A stretch of 7,554 nt of DNA, taken from the NCBI RefSeq assembly GCF_023653455.1, contig NZ_JAKEDR010000170.1, forward strand, positions 1 to 7,554, read 5' to 3'. The translations under genes were made by a program, and so were the position numbers. This document shows, piece after piece, positions 1-6,239 of this stretch. Position 1 is the first letter of the stretch, and every line of letters starts with the position of its first letter. Under the pieces are notes generated by a model that made no database searches, was not told the origin of the DNA, and saw only the letters and a program-made list of their open reading frames with translations. The stretch is from Paraclostridium ghonii. Its GTDB lineage: Bacteria > Bacillota > Clostridia > Peptostreptococcales > Peptostreptococcaceae.

Positions 1-50
1 CATTTATTTAGTAGATTTTGTAATGCGTATCATATAATATTTTCATATAT

Positions 51-84
51 AAAAAAGACCTATACAGTTCGTATAGGCCTTTTT
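51..84 (-). terminator. Rho-independent terminator of the aminotransferase gene
   Basis: Two arms, 52-65 and 71-84, form a 14-bp hairpin with a 5-nt loop. In the minus-strand RNA the single non-Watson-Crick position is a G-U wobble; in the plus-strand RNA the same position is an A-C mismatch. The hairpin therefore favours the minus direction. The minus-strand RNA ends in a run of U. It lies 12 bases past the aminotransferase stop codon, so it most likely ends that transcript. Bases 1-50 to its left are AT-rich and hold no recognisable feature. Confidence 0.85.
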
Positions 85-96
85 AGGATTTATTTA

Positions 97-1290
97 TTAT
101 CTGTCTAATTTTAGGTAAGCTTCTAATCCTTCTTTTAATATTTTAGAAGCTTTAGCTAAATCTTCTTTGTTTAATATATAAGCAAGTCTTATTTCGTCAA
201 CTCCAAGCCCTTTAGTTTTATAGAATCCCTCAGCTGGGCAAGGCATTACTGTTTCACCATCTATTTCAAAATCGCTTAGCATCCACTTAACGAAATCATC
301 AGCACTCTTAACTGGTAACTTAGCTACTATATAGAATGCCCCTGTTGGTTTTTTACATATAACACCAGGAACTTTTACAAGTTCATTATATAAAACATCT
401 CTTCTTTCTCTGTACTCTTCGTTTACTTCTGTTAGATAAGAACTTGGAGTTTTGTAAAGTTCTACTGCTCCAACTTGCTCTAATGTAGGAACTGATAATC
501 TAGCTTGACAAAGTTTTAATATTTCCCTCATAAATTCTTTATTTTTAGATGCTAGAGAACCTATTCTTGATCCACATGCGCTGTATCTCTTAGATACACT
601 GTCTACTATTATAACTCTATCTTCTACTTCTTTAATATTTCCTAAACTAGTATATTCTCCTTCATATACAAACTCTCTGTAAACTTCATCTGCCATTATC
701 CATAAGTCATGTTCTTTAGCTATATCAGATATCATTTTTATTTCTTCTTTAGTGTAAACTACTCCCGTTGGGTTTCCTGGATTTGAAAATAATATAGCAC
801 GAGTATTCTCATCCACCTTGGATACGATTTCCGCTTTAGAAGGTAAATGGAATCCGTTTTCAGCAAGTGTAGTTATAGGTTTTATTTCAACACCAACTGC
901 ATTTGCAAAGCTATTGTAGTTTGAATAAAATGGCTCTGGTACTAATATATTCTCCCCTTCATTACATATAGTTAACATTGTAAAGAATAATGCTTCACTA
1001 CCACCATTTAATATTAATATATCTTCTAAATCAAAGTTTATATCATATTCTCTATAGTATTTTTGTATAGCGTCTCTAAGTTCTGGTAAGCCTTCTGATA
1101 AAGCATATTCTAATACTTCTTTTTTATTTTCAGTTATAGCGTTGAAAAAGTTTTCCGGAGTTTTAATATCTGGTTGTCCTATATTTAAGTGGTATACTTT
1201 TTTCCCATGTTTTTTAGCTTGTGCTGCATAAGTTAATAGCTCCATTATAGTTGAAGCTTCTACTGATTTTATTCTTGAAGAAAATTTCAT
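97..1290 (-). CDS. Class I/II PLP-dependent aminotransferase (aspartate aminotransferase-like)
   Basis: A cytosolic transaminase of fold type I, 397 residues, the usual full length. Visible motifs in order are GQPD (38-41, substrate side), GGSEA (96-100, PLP phosphate region), NPGNPTG (170-176), ADEVYREF (200-207, the Asp contacting the PLP ring nitrogen and the Tyr contacting its O3'), and SVSKRYSACGSRIG (231-244). Lys234 in the last motif is the Schiff-base lysine. Arg368 in RLAY (368-371) should bind the substrate carboxylate. No domain is missing. The ATG start is supported by TTAGGAGG at 1298-1305, 7 nt upstream. It is monocistronic: terminator 12 bases downstream, divergent gene upstream. 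The amino donor cannot be read from the sequence; Asp, Ala, aromatic residues or Cys with 2-oxoglutarate are all possible in this family. Family certain, substrate open. Confidence 0.95.
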   Translation of the reverse strand: MKFSSRIKSVEASTIMELLTYAAQAKKHGKKVYHLNIGQPDIKTPENFFNAITENKKEVLEYALSEGLPELRDAIQKYYREYDINFDLEDILILNGGSEALFFTMLTICNEGENILVPEPFYSNYNSFANAVGVEIKPITTLAENGFHLPSKAEIVSKVDENTRAILFSNPGNPTGVVYTKEEIKMISDIAKEHDLWIMADEVYREFVYEGEYTSLGNIKEVEDRVIIVDSVSKRYSACGSRIGSLASKNKEFMREILKLCQARLSVPTLEQVGAVELYKTPSSYLTEVNEEYRERRDVLYNELVKVPGVICKKPTGAFYIVAKLPVKSADDFVKWMLSDFEIDGETVMPCPAEGFYKTKGLGVDEIRLAYILNKEDLAKASKILKEGLEAYLKLDR

Positions 1291-1323
1291 GGTTTTGCCT
1301 CCTAATTATCCCTTTAATTATAT

Positions 1324-1344
1324 TACTGTATGTGGTATACAATA
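1324..1344. promoter_or_regulatory. Imperfect inverted repeat, possible operator for the aminotransferase gene
   Basis: The arms 1324-1331 and 1337-1344 match at 7 of 8 positions around a 5-nt centre and contain inner GTAT/ATAC half-sites. The repeat sits just downstream of the candidate -10 box of the aminotransferase promoter, where a bound repressor would block transcription. GntR-type regulators often bind GTAT/ATAC-like half-sites. The repeat is short and AT-rich, so chance is possible. Confidence 0.25.
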
Positions 1345-1360
1345 TTTTTTATTTACTCAT

Positions 1361-1389
1361 ATTCTAACATATTCAAACAAATTAGTTAA
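1361..1389 (-). promoter_or_regulatory. Candidate sigma-A promoter for the aminotransferase gene
   Basis: Read on the minus strand, TTAACT (1384-1389, 4 of 6 to consensus) is followed after 17 bases by TAGAAT (1361-1366, 5 of 6). This gives a leader of about 60 bases before the ATG. Spacing is ideal, but the AT-rich background raises the chance-match rate. Confidence 0.45.
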
Positions 1390-1452
1390 ACGTTTTTTTC
1401 ACGTATTGATAAAATTATTATTTTCTGTATTTTAAGTAAATTTCATAACCTA

Positions 1453-1481
1453 TTGAAAATTCATCAATCTAAGTATATATT
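1453..1481 (+). promoter_or_regulatory. Candidate sigma-A promoter for the sulfurtransferase gene
   Basis: TTGAAA (1453-1458, 5 of 6) and TATATT (1476-1481, 5 of 6) are separated by exactly 17 bases. Transcription would begin near 1488, leaving a leader of just under 50 bases. It is the better of the two divergent promoters in this intergenic region. The two do not overlap, so the genes could be controlled separately. Confidence 0.55.
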
Positions 1482-1483
1482 AT

Positions 1484-1512
1484 TTACATAAGTATGAAAA
1501 CAATTACATAAA
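1484..1512 (+). repeat. Direct repeat TTACATAA, two copies 21 bp apart
   Basis: TTACATAA occurs at 1484-1491 and again at 1505-1512, start to start 21 bp, which is two helical turns. The copies lie on or just after the expected transcription start of the sulfurtransferase gene, so they could be paired sites for a regulator. The word is AT-rich and short; another copy at 2892-2899 shows that it also occurs elsewhere. Confidence 0.25.
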
Positions 1513-1535
1513 TTTAAATAAGCAGGAGGTATATT

Positions 1536-2381
1536 ATGACAAACTTAGTTAGTGCTAAATGGTTAAAAGAAAATTTTAATAATGAAAATATGGTTATTAT
1601 AGATTGTAGATTTGACTTAATGGATAAGAATTATGGTAAAAAAAGTTATGAAAAAAACCATATACAAGGTGCAGTTAGAGTTGATATAGAAACTGAATTA
1701 TCTAGTAAAGTTCAAGAACATGGTGGTAGACATCCACTTCCTTCTATAGATGAGCTAAAGACTACTTTTGAAAATCTAGGTATAAGTAATAATTCAATAG
1801 TTGTTTGCTATGACGAAGGAGACTTAACAGGTCCATCTAGATTATGGTGGATATTAAAATACTTAGGTCATAATGAAGTGTATGTTTTAGGTGGAGGCAT
1901 AAACGAATTTATCTCAATAGGGGGAACTACAGACAATAAAACGCCTAATATTCCTAAAAAAGGTAATTTTACAGTTAATTTAAATGAGTCTATGAGAGTT
2001 GACATGAAGTATGTCAAAGAAAGATTATATAAAGATAATGTTGCTATAATAGACTCTAGAGAATACAAAAGATATTTAGGAGAATTCGAACCAGTAGATA
2101 TAAAGGCCGGCCATATTCCTAGTGCAATGAACTATTTCTGGATGGATATATTAGAAAAAAACGGAGAAAATATGAATATAAAATGTGTAGAAGATTTAAA
2201 AAAACATTTTGAAAAATTAAATAATTTTGATGAGGTAATAGTTTATTGTGGCTCTGGTATAACTGCTTGCCCTAACAGTCTAGCACTTAGCGAAATCGGT
2301 ATAGATCATAAAGTTTATTCTGGAAGCTTTAGCGACTGGGTAAGTTATAATGACAATGATGTTAATACTACAGTTCAATAA
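1536..2381 (+). CDS. Sulfurtransferase, 3-mercaptopyruvate sulfurtransferase type (two rhodanese domains)
   Basis: A 281-residue tandem rhodanese, the normal length for this family, which moves sulfane sulfur through a cysteine persulfide. The N-terminal domain (about 1-130) shows DCR (23-25), HIQGA (42-46) and YDEGD (92-96). Asp93 stands where a catalytic Cys would be, as is usual for this inactive half. The C-terminal domain (about 160-275) has DSRE (173-176), AGHIPSA (191-197), the active loop CGSGITA (238-244) with nucleophile Cys238, and the end motif GSFSDW (263-268). CGSG(V/I)TA is the mercaptopyruvate signature; thiosulfate rhodaneses usually have CRKGVTA. There is no signal peptide, so it should be cytosolic. 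ATG is fixed by AGGAGG at 1524-1529, 6 nt upstream. It is the only plus-strand gene here and is transcribed singly. It resembles SseA, but thiosulfate use is not excluded. Confidence 0.93.
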   Translation: MTNLVSAKWLKENFNNENMVIIDCRFDLMDKNYGKKSYEKNHIQGAVRVDIETELSSKVQEHGGRHPLPSIDELKTTFENLGISNNSIVVCYDEGDLTGPSRLWWILKYLGHNEVYVLGGGINEFISIGGTTDNKTPNIPKKGNFTVNLNESMRVDMKYVKERLYKDNVAIIDSREYKRYLGEFEPVDIKAGHIPSAMNYFWMDILEKNGENMNIKCVEDLKKHFEKLNNFDEVIVYCGSGITACPNSLALSEIGIDHKVYSGSFSDWVSYNDNDVNTTVQ

Positions 2382-2396
2382 ATAAAATTTAAATAG

Positions 2397-2426
2397 GATG
2401 TTTCAAAATATATATTTTGAAACATC
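2397..2426 (+). terminator. Terminator of the sulfurtransferase gene (30-bp perfect palindrome)
   Basis: This is a perfect 30-bp palindrome 16 bases after the stop codon, giving a 13-bp stem with an ATAT loop. It is followed by ATTTTCTTACTTT, only a moderate U tract. Position and stem strength suit a terminator; the weak tail means some read-through is possible. The stem itself is symmetrical, but the other strand lacks a good U run. Bases 2427-2518 beyond it show nothing recognisable. Confidence 0.7.
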
Positions 2427-2518
2427 ATTTTCTTACTTTAATATGCTTATTTCAAGATAATCTATATAAATATAATCTACTTTATTTATACTTTAATTTT
2501 TTATAATCATTTAGTATT

Positions 2519-2546
2519 AAAAAAAGACGCTTATAAAACGTCTTTT
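2519..2546 (-). terminator. Rho-independent terminator of the small-protein gene
   Basis: On the minus strand an 8-bp stem (arms 2539-2546 and 2522-2529, ending in GACG/CGTC) with a 9-nt loop runs into seven consecutive T (2519-2525). It lies four bases past the small gene's stop. It faces the sulfurtransferase terminator, so the two converging transcripts are each stopped. Confidence 0.85.
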
Positions 2547-2550
2547 AAAT

Positions 2551-2844
2551 TTATATATTTTTAACAAGTTCTCTTTCGGCTTCTTTTTTATCCATATAGT
2601 CATTTAGTCTTTTCTCTGCTATAGTTTTTATTTCATCATGACTCATTTTATTTTCTTTATTTTTAACTATTTCCATACCAATTTCAAGTAGTTGTTTGTC
2701 TGTAAACTTATTTTGTATATAGTCCTCTATTCTAGGTATATCTTTAGGCTCTATATCTTTGTATACTTGTGTCATAGCTATTAAACTGTTAACTAAATTA
2801 AAGTCAGTTACTAAACTTAGCTTACTTAAGTCTAAATTTTTCAT
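2551..2844 (-). CDS. Hypothetical protein, 97 residues, function unknown
   Basis: I do not recognise this protein. It is 97 residues, rich in Lys, Glu and Asp, with no Cys or Trp, no signal peptide and no membrane span, so it should be soluble. Residues 30-97 look largely helical, with alternating charged and Leu/Ile positions (for example EIKTIAEKRLNDYMDKKEAE, 71-90). It appears to be real: an ATG with a G-rich ribosome site 7 nt upstream, its own strong terminator just after the stop, and no competing frame. It follows the acetyltransferase gene by 79 bases with no terminator between, so it may be co-transcribed. A TATAAT at 2877-2882 (minus) could instead give it a separate start, though I see no good -35. 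The position does not reveal a role. Confidence 0.75.
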   Translation of the reverse strand: MKNLDLSKLSLVTDFNLVNSLIAMTQVYKDIEPKDIPRIEDYIQNKFTDKQLLEIGMEIVKNKENKMSHDEIKTIAEKRLNDYMDKKEAERELVKNI

Positions 2845-2851
2845 GTTATAT

Positions 2852-2856
2852 CCCCC
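2852..2856 (-). promoter_or_regulatory. Atypical ribosome-binding site GGGGG of the small-protein gene
   Basis: The minus strand reads GTGGGGGAT with the five G's ending 7 nt before the ATG. This is a variant of GGAGG that can pair with the 16S tail using a G-U wobble. It fixes the start at 2844 and may give weaker initiation than the AGGAGG sites elsewhere in the window. Confidence 0.55.
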
Positions 2857-2923
2857 ACTTCCCTTATAATAATATAATTATATCATATTATTTACATAAT
2901 TTTCTTAATATTGCATAATTTCA

Positions 2924-3730
2924 TCATTTAGATTTAGATAAAAATTTCGTAGCAAAGTCTACACATTCTCTCTGAGACATTAATTTACAATTAGCATTAC
3001 CTATTTTATAATTTATAATTTTATGATTCATTTCAAAAATCTCTCCAATATATCCAAAACAGTCTGAATCCAACTCTAAATCTTCAAACTCTTTCCATAT
3101 CCTAACTCCATTTTCTACTATTGGAGCTCCAGATGTAAATTTTTCTCTACAATTACTTCTATATTCACTCAAATGAAATGATGTATTATTTTCATAAGAA
3201 ACTCCTAAAAGTAAAACATATCCATCTAAGTCATACACCCTAGCTAATGGTGATTCTTCTGATAATCCATATTCTAAACTATGGTTATTTATTATGAATT
3301 CTTTATCCTTACCATACGCACTAAAAGATACTTGTGGATGATTGCTTCTTATTACCCTATCATAACTTATAAAAGTTTGTGCAATTAATCCCATACCTCT
3401 ACATGGCGTTGTTAATTTATTAAAAGCAGGCATTTCATCCTTTATAATATCATGCCAACTCTTAGGTACAGGTGGATTACACCAGTAGGAAGGATCAGAA
3501 TAATCTCCACTATGACTAGGCATAACTATATTACCTTTATCTCCAACAGCTTCTAAAAGGGCATCTATAACAGATATAGCCCCTCCGCAAACCCATCCAA
3601 TCGAACTCAAAGATGAGTGCACTATAATAGTCATGCCTTCTTTAATTCCCATATTTTTAAAATCTTCAAGTAAACTTTTTTTAGTATTGATTTTTTCACT
3701 TGATTTAATTACATTCTCTTCTCTACTCAA
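2924..3730 (-). CDS. AAC(3)-family N-acetyltransferase (aminoglycoside 3-N-acetyltransferase-like)
   Basis: A 268-residue cytosolic enzyme of the Antibiotic_NAT (AAC(3)/YokD) fold, which transfers acetyl from acetyl-CoA to an amine. Family blocks seen are VHSSLSSIGWVCGG (37-50), PSHSGDYSDPSYW (71-83) with NPPVP (85-89), RGMGLIAQTF (111-120), RSNHPQVSFSAYG (128-140, usually HPxxSFxAxG), and LLLGVSYENNTSFHLSEY (173-190). The last contains His186 and Glu189 of the conserved NTSxHxxE region. Length matches the family. The start codon is TTG, chosen because GAGGG (3737-3741) stands 6 nt upstream and because the conserved pre-VHSS helix lies within this frame; the nearby ATG at 3741-3743 is out of frame. 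Many chromosomal members have no proven aminoglycoside activity, so a resistance role should not be assumed. It may head a two-gene unit with the downstream small gene. Confidence 0.88.
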   Translation of the reverse strand: MSREENVIKSSEKINTKKSLLEDFKNMGIKEGMTIIVHSSLSSIGWVCGGAISVIDALLEAVGDKGNIVMPSHSGDYSDPSYWCNPPVPKSWHDIIKDEMPAFNKLTTPCRGMGLIAQTFISYDRVIRSNHPQVSFSAYGKDKEFIINNHSLEYGLSEESPLARVYDLDGYVLLLGVSYENNTSFHLSEYRSNCREKFTSGAPIVENGVRIWKEFEDLELDSDCFGYIGEIFEMNHKIINYKIGNANCKLMSQRECVDFATKFLSKSK

Positions 3731-3736
3731 TAATAT

Positions 3737-3741
3737 CCCTC
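3737..3741 (-). promoter_or_regulatory. Ribosome-binding site that fixes the TTG start of the acetyltransferase
   Basis: TGAGGG on the minus strand is 6 nt from TTG at 3728-3730. No in-frame ATG with a comparable site precedes the conserved N-terminal helix, so this site decides the start. Confidence 0.65.
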
Positions 3742-3758
3742 ATTTATATTTTTAATTT

Positions 3759-3787
3759 ATTATAAGTTCTATAAAAATAATTTTAAA
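3759..3787 (-). promoter_or_regulatory. Candidate promoter of the acetyltransferase gene
   Basis: On the minus strand TTTAAA (3782-3787, 4 of 6) is followed after 17 bases by a perfect TATAAT (3759-3764), leaving a leader of about 25 bases. The surrounding DNA is almost pure A/T, so the -35 is weak evidence. A promoter is expected here because a terminator closes the operon upstream. The remaining bases 3788-3895 show no other convincing feature. Confidence 0.45.
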
Positions 3788-3895
3788 TCCTTTAATTCAA
3801 TTTTTTATTTTATATGTATCTGTTTTGAAATTGTAGTATTTAGGAAGTTTTTTATCATAATATTAAAAATATTATTTAATGTTGATTTATTTTTT

Positions 3896-3940
3896 AAAAA
3901 AAGATATGGAATTAGTTATTACACTATTTATTCCATATCT
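3896..3940 (-). terminator. Rho-independent terminator of the molybdenum hydroxylase operon
   Basis: Arms 3930-3940 and 3902-3912 form an 11-bp perfect stem around a 17-nt loop. On the minus strand the stem is followed by six T (3896-3901). It lies 31 bases past the stop of the molybdopterin subunit gene, ends the three-gene transcript, and isolates the acetyltransferase from it. Confidence 0.85.
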
Positions 3941-3971
3941 ATTATTACTTTGTTTAATATATCCTAATTTT

Positions 3972-6239
3972 TTATTTATTCATTTCTAAGAATACTTTTT
4001 CAGGTGTTATAGGAAGAGTATTGACTCTAACTCCACAAGCATTGTATACAGATTCTTGTATTGCTGGTAGAGGTGTATTTATAACAACTTCTCCTACTGA
4101 TTTAGCTCCGAATGGACCTGTTGGTTCATTTGTTTCAACAAAATCTACTATAACATTTCCAACATCACATCTAGCTGGTATTTTATATTGCATAAAAGTA
4201 TTAGTATCCATATGTCCATCATCTGTATGCCTAACTTCTTCAAACATAGCCATACCTATACCTTGAACTATACCACCCTCAACTTGTATTTTTGCTAAGT
4301 TCTTATTTATAACAGTTCCACAGTCTACTACAGCAACGTAATCTACTATTTCATATTTTCCTGTTTCTAAGTCCATCTCTGTCTCAACAAATCCTGCTAT
4401 AAATGGAGGTGGAGATACCTCACTACCATGTGATGCATATCCTACTAACTGCTCTTTTCCTGGGCCTAATGTAAAGTCTACAGCTATATCAAATACTGAT
4501 ATTTTATTATTCTCACTACAAACATATTCACCATCGAATTCAGTATGTTCTTTATCTATTCCAAGCCTACTCGCTCCAATTTCTATTATCTTCTCACGAA
4601 GTATATTACAAGCCTTAACAACAGCCATACCTGTTACATAAGTTGTAGAAGATGCATAAGATCCTGGATCATATGGTACTACATCTGTATCTGCTGATAT
4701 TACAGTAATTTTCTCCATCTCTGTTTCTAGTATTTCACATGCCATTTGGGCTAAAATAGTGTCACTTCCAGTTCCCATATCAGTAGATCCTACTAATAGT
4801 GTGTAATTTCCATCATCATTTAATTTTATTTCTGCACTAGCTGCATCAATCCCAGCTATACCTGATCCTTGCATAGTAAGTGCCATACCAACACTTCTAA
4901 CTTTTCCATTTTCTAATTTTTTTGAAGGATACTTCTCATCCCACTTTATAAGTTCCCTACCTTTATTTATACAGTTAACTAAATCTACGCTATTTAAAGT
5001 TTTATTGTATGCAAAGCTAGTTTCTCCTTCTTTTACTATATTTTTAAGTCTTACTTGTGTAGGGTCCATACCTAATTTATGAGCTAACATATTTATAGTT
5101 GATTCTACAGCGAAACACCCTTGTGTTGCTCCATAACCTCTAAGAGCTCCAGCAGGCATTTTATTTGTATATACTACATTCCCTTTAAATCTAGATGCAG
5201 TTAACTTGTTATACATAGGCATAGTTTTTTCCCCAACCAAACCAAATGTTGTTGAAGCATGCTCGCCATATGCTCCTGTATCAGATAACGCATCTATATC
5301 TATAACTTTTATTATTCCCTCTTTTGTTGCTCCTATTTTTACATTTAACTTCATTGCATGTCTACTTGTAGAGCAATTAAAAGTTTCTTTTCTATCATAT
5401 ATTATTTTTGCAGGTTTTCCTGTTTTTAGAGTTACAATTGCAGAAAATATTTCAACACATGCAGTTTGTTTCCCCCCGAAACCTCCACCTATTCTAGGCT
5501 TTATAACTCTTATTTTACTTGAAGGTATATTTAGTGCTCTTGATAAGTGTCTTCTAACATGAAATGGAATTTGTGTAGAACTTACAACAACTAATCTACC
5601 TGTATGATCTAAATAATTATAAGATCTATAAGTTTCCATCATTGCATGAGCTTGTGCTTGTGTATAGTATGTTTCTTCAACTACAATATCACAATTTTTA
5701 AGATCTTCCTCTACATTCCCTTTCTCATATAAGTGCTTTGATACTATATTTCTTTCTCTTTCCATCCCAATATCAAAGTTGCAATGCCTATCTTCATCAT
5801 GAACTAATGTTTTGTTATCAATCGCTTCTTCCATATCTATCACAGGCTTTAAAACTTCATATTCAACTTTTATCATTCTCATTGCTTTTACTGCAGTTTT
5901 TTCATCTACTGCCGCAACTATTGCAACTTCATCTCCCACATACCTTACTGTATCTTCAATTATTAATCTATCATATGGGGATGGTTCTGGATATGACTGA
6001 CCCGCTAATGTAAATCTACTATTTGGTACATCTTTATAAGTTAATACACATTCTACTCCATCAATCATTAAAGCTCTTGATGTATCAATATTTTTTATTT
6101 TTGCATAAGCGTGTGGACTTCTTAAAATCTTAACAACCAATGCATCCTTTGCTGCTAAATCATCTGTATATACTGGCTTTCCTGTAGCTATAGCCATCCC
6201 ATCTATTTTATGTATGCCTTTTCCAACTATTTTCATCAT
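3972..6239 (-). CDS. xdhA: Xanthine dehydrogenase-family protein, molybdopterin-binding (catalytic) subunit
   Basis: The large subunit of a molybdenum hydroxylase, 755 residues, complete. It holds the Mo-pterin cofactor and hydroxylates its substrate with water-derived oxygen. Residues 14-130 are the Ald_Xan_dh_C (a/b hammerhead) domain; about 155-700 form the Mo-binding halves. Signatures: GGGFGGKQ (251-258), GALRGYGATQ (364-373) with Arg367 at the xanthine-binding Arg position, GSTDMGTGSDT (484-494), DPGSYASSTTYVTG (524-537) and GAKSVGE (711-717) with Glu717 as catalytic base. There is no CoxL-type active-site Cys loop, so it is not CO dehydrogenase. Position 258 is Gln, where bovine XDH has Glu802. 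ATG at 6239 directly follows the preceding stop (TAA-ATG, no gap), indicating translational coupling; a second in-frame ATG follows at once. The symbol follows E. coli usage. Xanthine, hypoxanthine or another N-heterocycle are possible substrates. Maturation genes are not in view. Confidence 0.93.
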   Translation of the reverse strand: MMKIVGKGIHKIDGMAIATGKPVYTDDLAAKDALVVKILRSPHAYAKIKNIDTSRALMIDGVECVLTYKDVPNSRFTLAGQSYPEPSPYDRLIIEDTVRYVGDEVAIVAAVDEKTAVKAMRMIKVEYEVLKPVIDMEEAIDNKTLVHDEDRHCNFDIGMERERNIVSKHLYEKGNVEEDLKNCDIVVEETYYTQAQAHAMMETYRSYNYLDHTGRLVVVSSTQIPFHVRRHLSRALNIPSSKIRVIKPRIGGGFGGKQTACVEIFSAIVTLKTGKPAKIIYDRKETFNCSTSRHAMKLNVKIGATKEGIIKVIDIDALSDTGAYGEHASTTFGLVGEKTMPMYNKLTASRFKGNVVYTNKMPAGALRGYGATQGCFAVESTINMLAHKLGMDPTQVRLKNIVKEGETSFAYNKTLNSVDLVNCINKGRELIKWDEKYPSKKLENGKVRSVGMALTMQGSGIAGIDAASAEIKLNDDGNYTLLVGSTDMGTGSDTILAQMACEILETEMEKITVISADTDVVPYDPGSYASSTTYVTGMAVVKACNILREKIIEIGASRLGIDKEHTEFDGEYVCSENNKISVFDIAVDFTLGPGKEQLVGYASHGSEVSPPPFIAGFVETEMDLETGKYEIVDYVAVVDCGTVINKNLAKIQVEGGIVQGIGMAMFEEVRHTDDGHMDTNTFMQYKIPARCDVGNVIVDFVETNEPTGPFGAKSVGEVVINTPLPAIQESVYNACGVRVNTLPITPEKVFLEMNK

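Noticed and set aside
1868..2068. A 66-codon minus-strand open frame inside the sulfurtransferase gene
   Set aside because: It is antisense to a well-supported gene and has no recognisable motif or terminator.
2105..2112. GGCCGGCC, eight G/C bases in very AT-rich DNA
   Set aside because: It encodes the conserved Ala-Gly before His in the rhodanese AGHIP motif, in frame. It is an uncommon codon choice but there is no sign of insertion or junction.
3857..3875. AT-only inverted repeat (8-bp arms, 3-base centre)
   Set aside because: It is made entirely of A and T in a nearly pure A/T stretch, so it is expected by chance. It has no promoter or gene relation that would give it meaning.
5206..5562. 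A 118-codon plus-strand open frame, with others at 4021-4266, 5738-6013, 5812-6000 and 6472-6696
   Set aside because: All lie antisense within the hydroxylase operon, whose proteins show complete family motifs. They have low-complexity Ser/Leu/Ile-rich translations and no good ribosome site, so they are shadows of the coding strand.
3972..6239. CO dehydrogenase large subunit (CoxL) as the identity of the large subunit
   Set aside because: The subunit order matches coxMSL, but the Mo-Cu active-site Cys loop of form I CoxL is absent and the motifs match XdhA-type enzymes.
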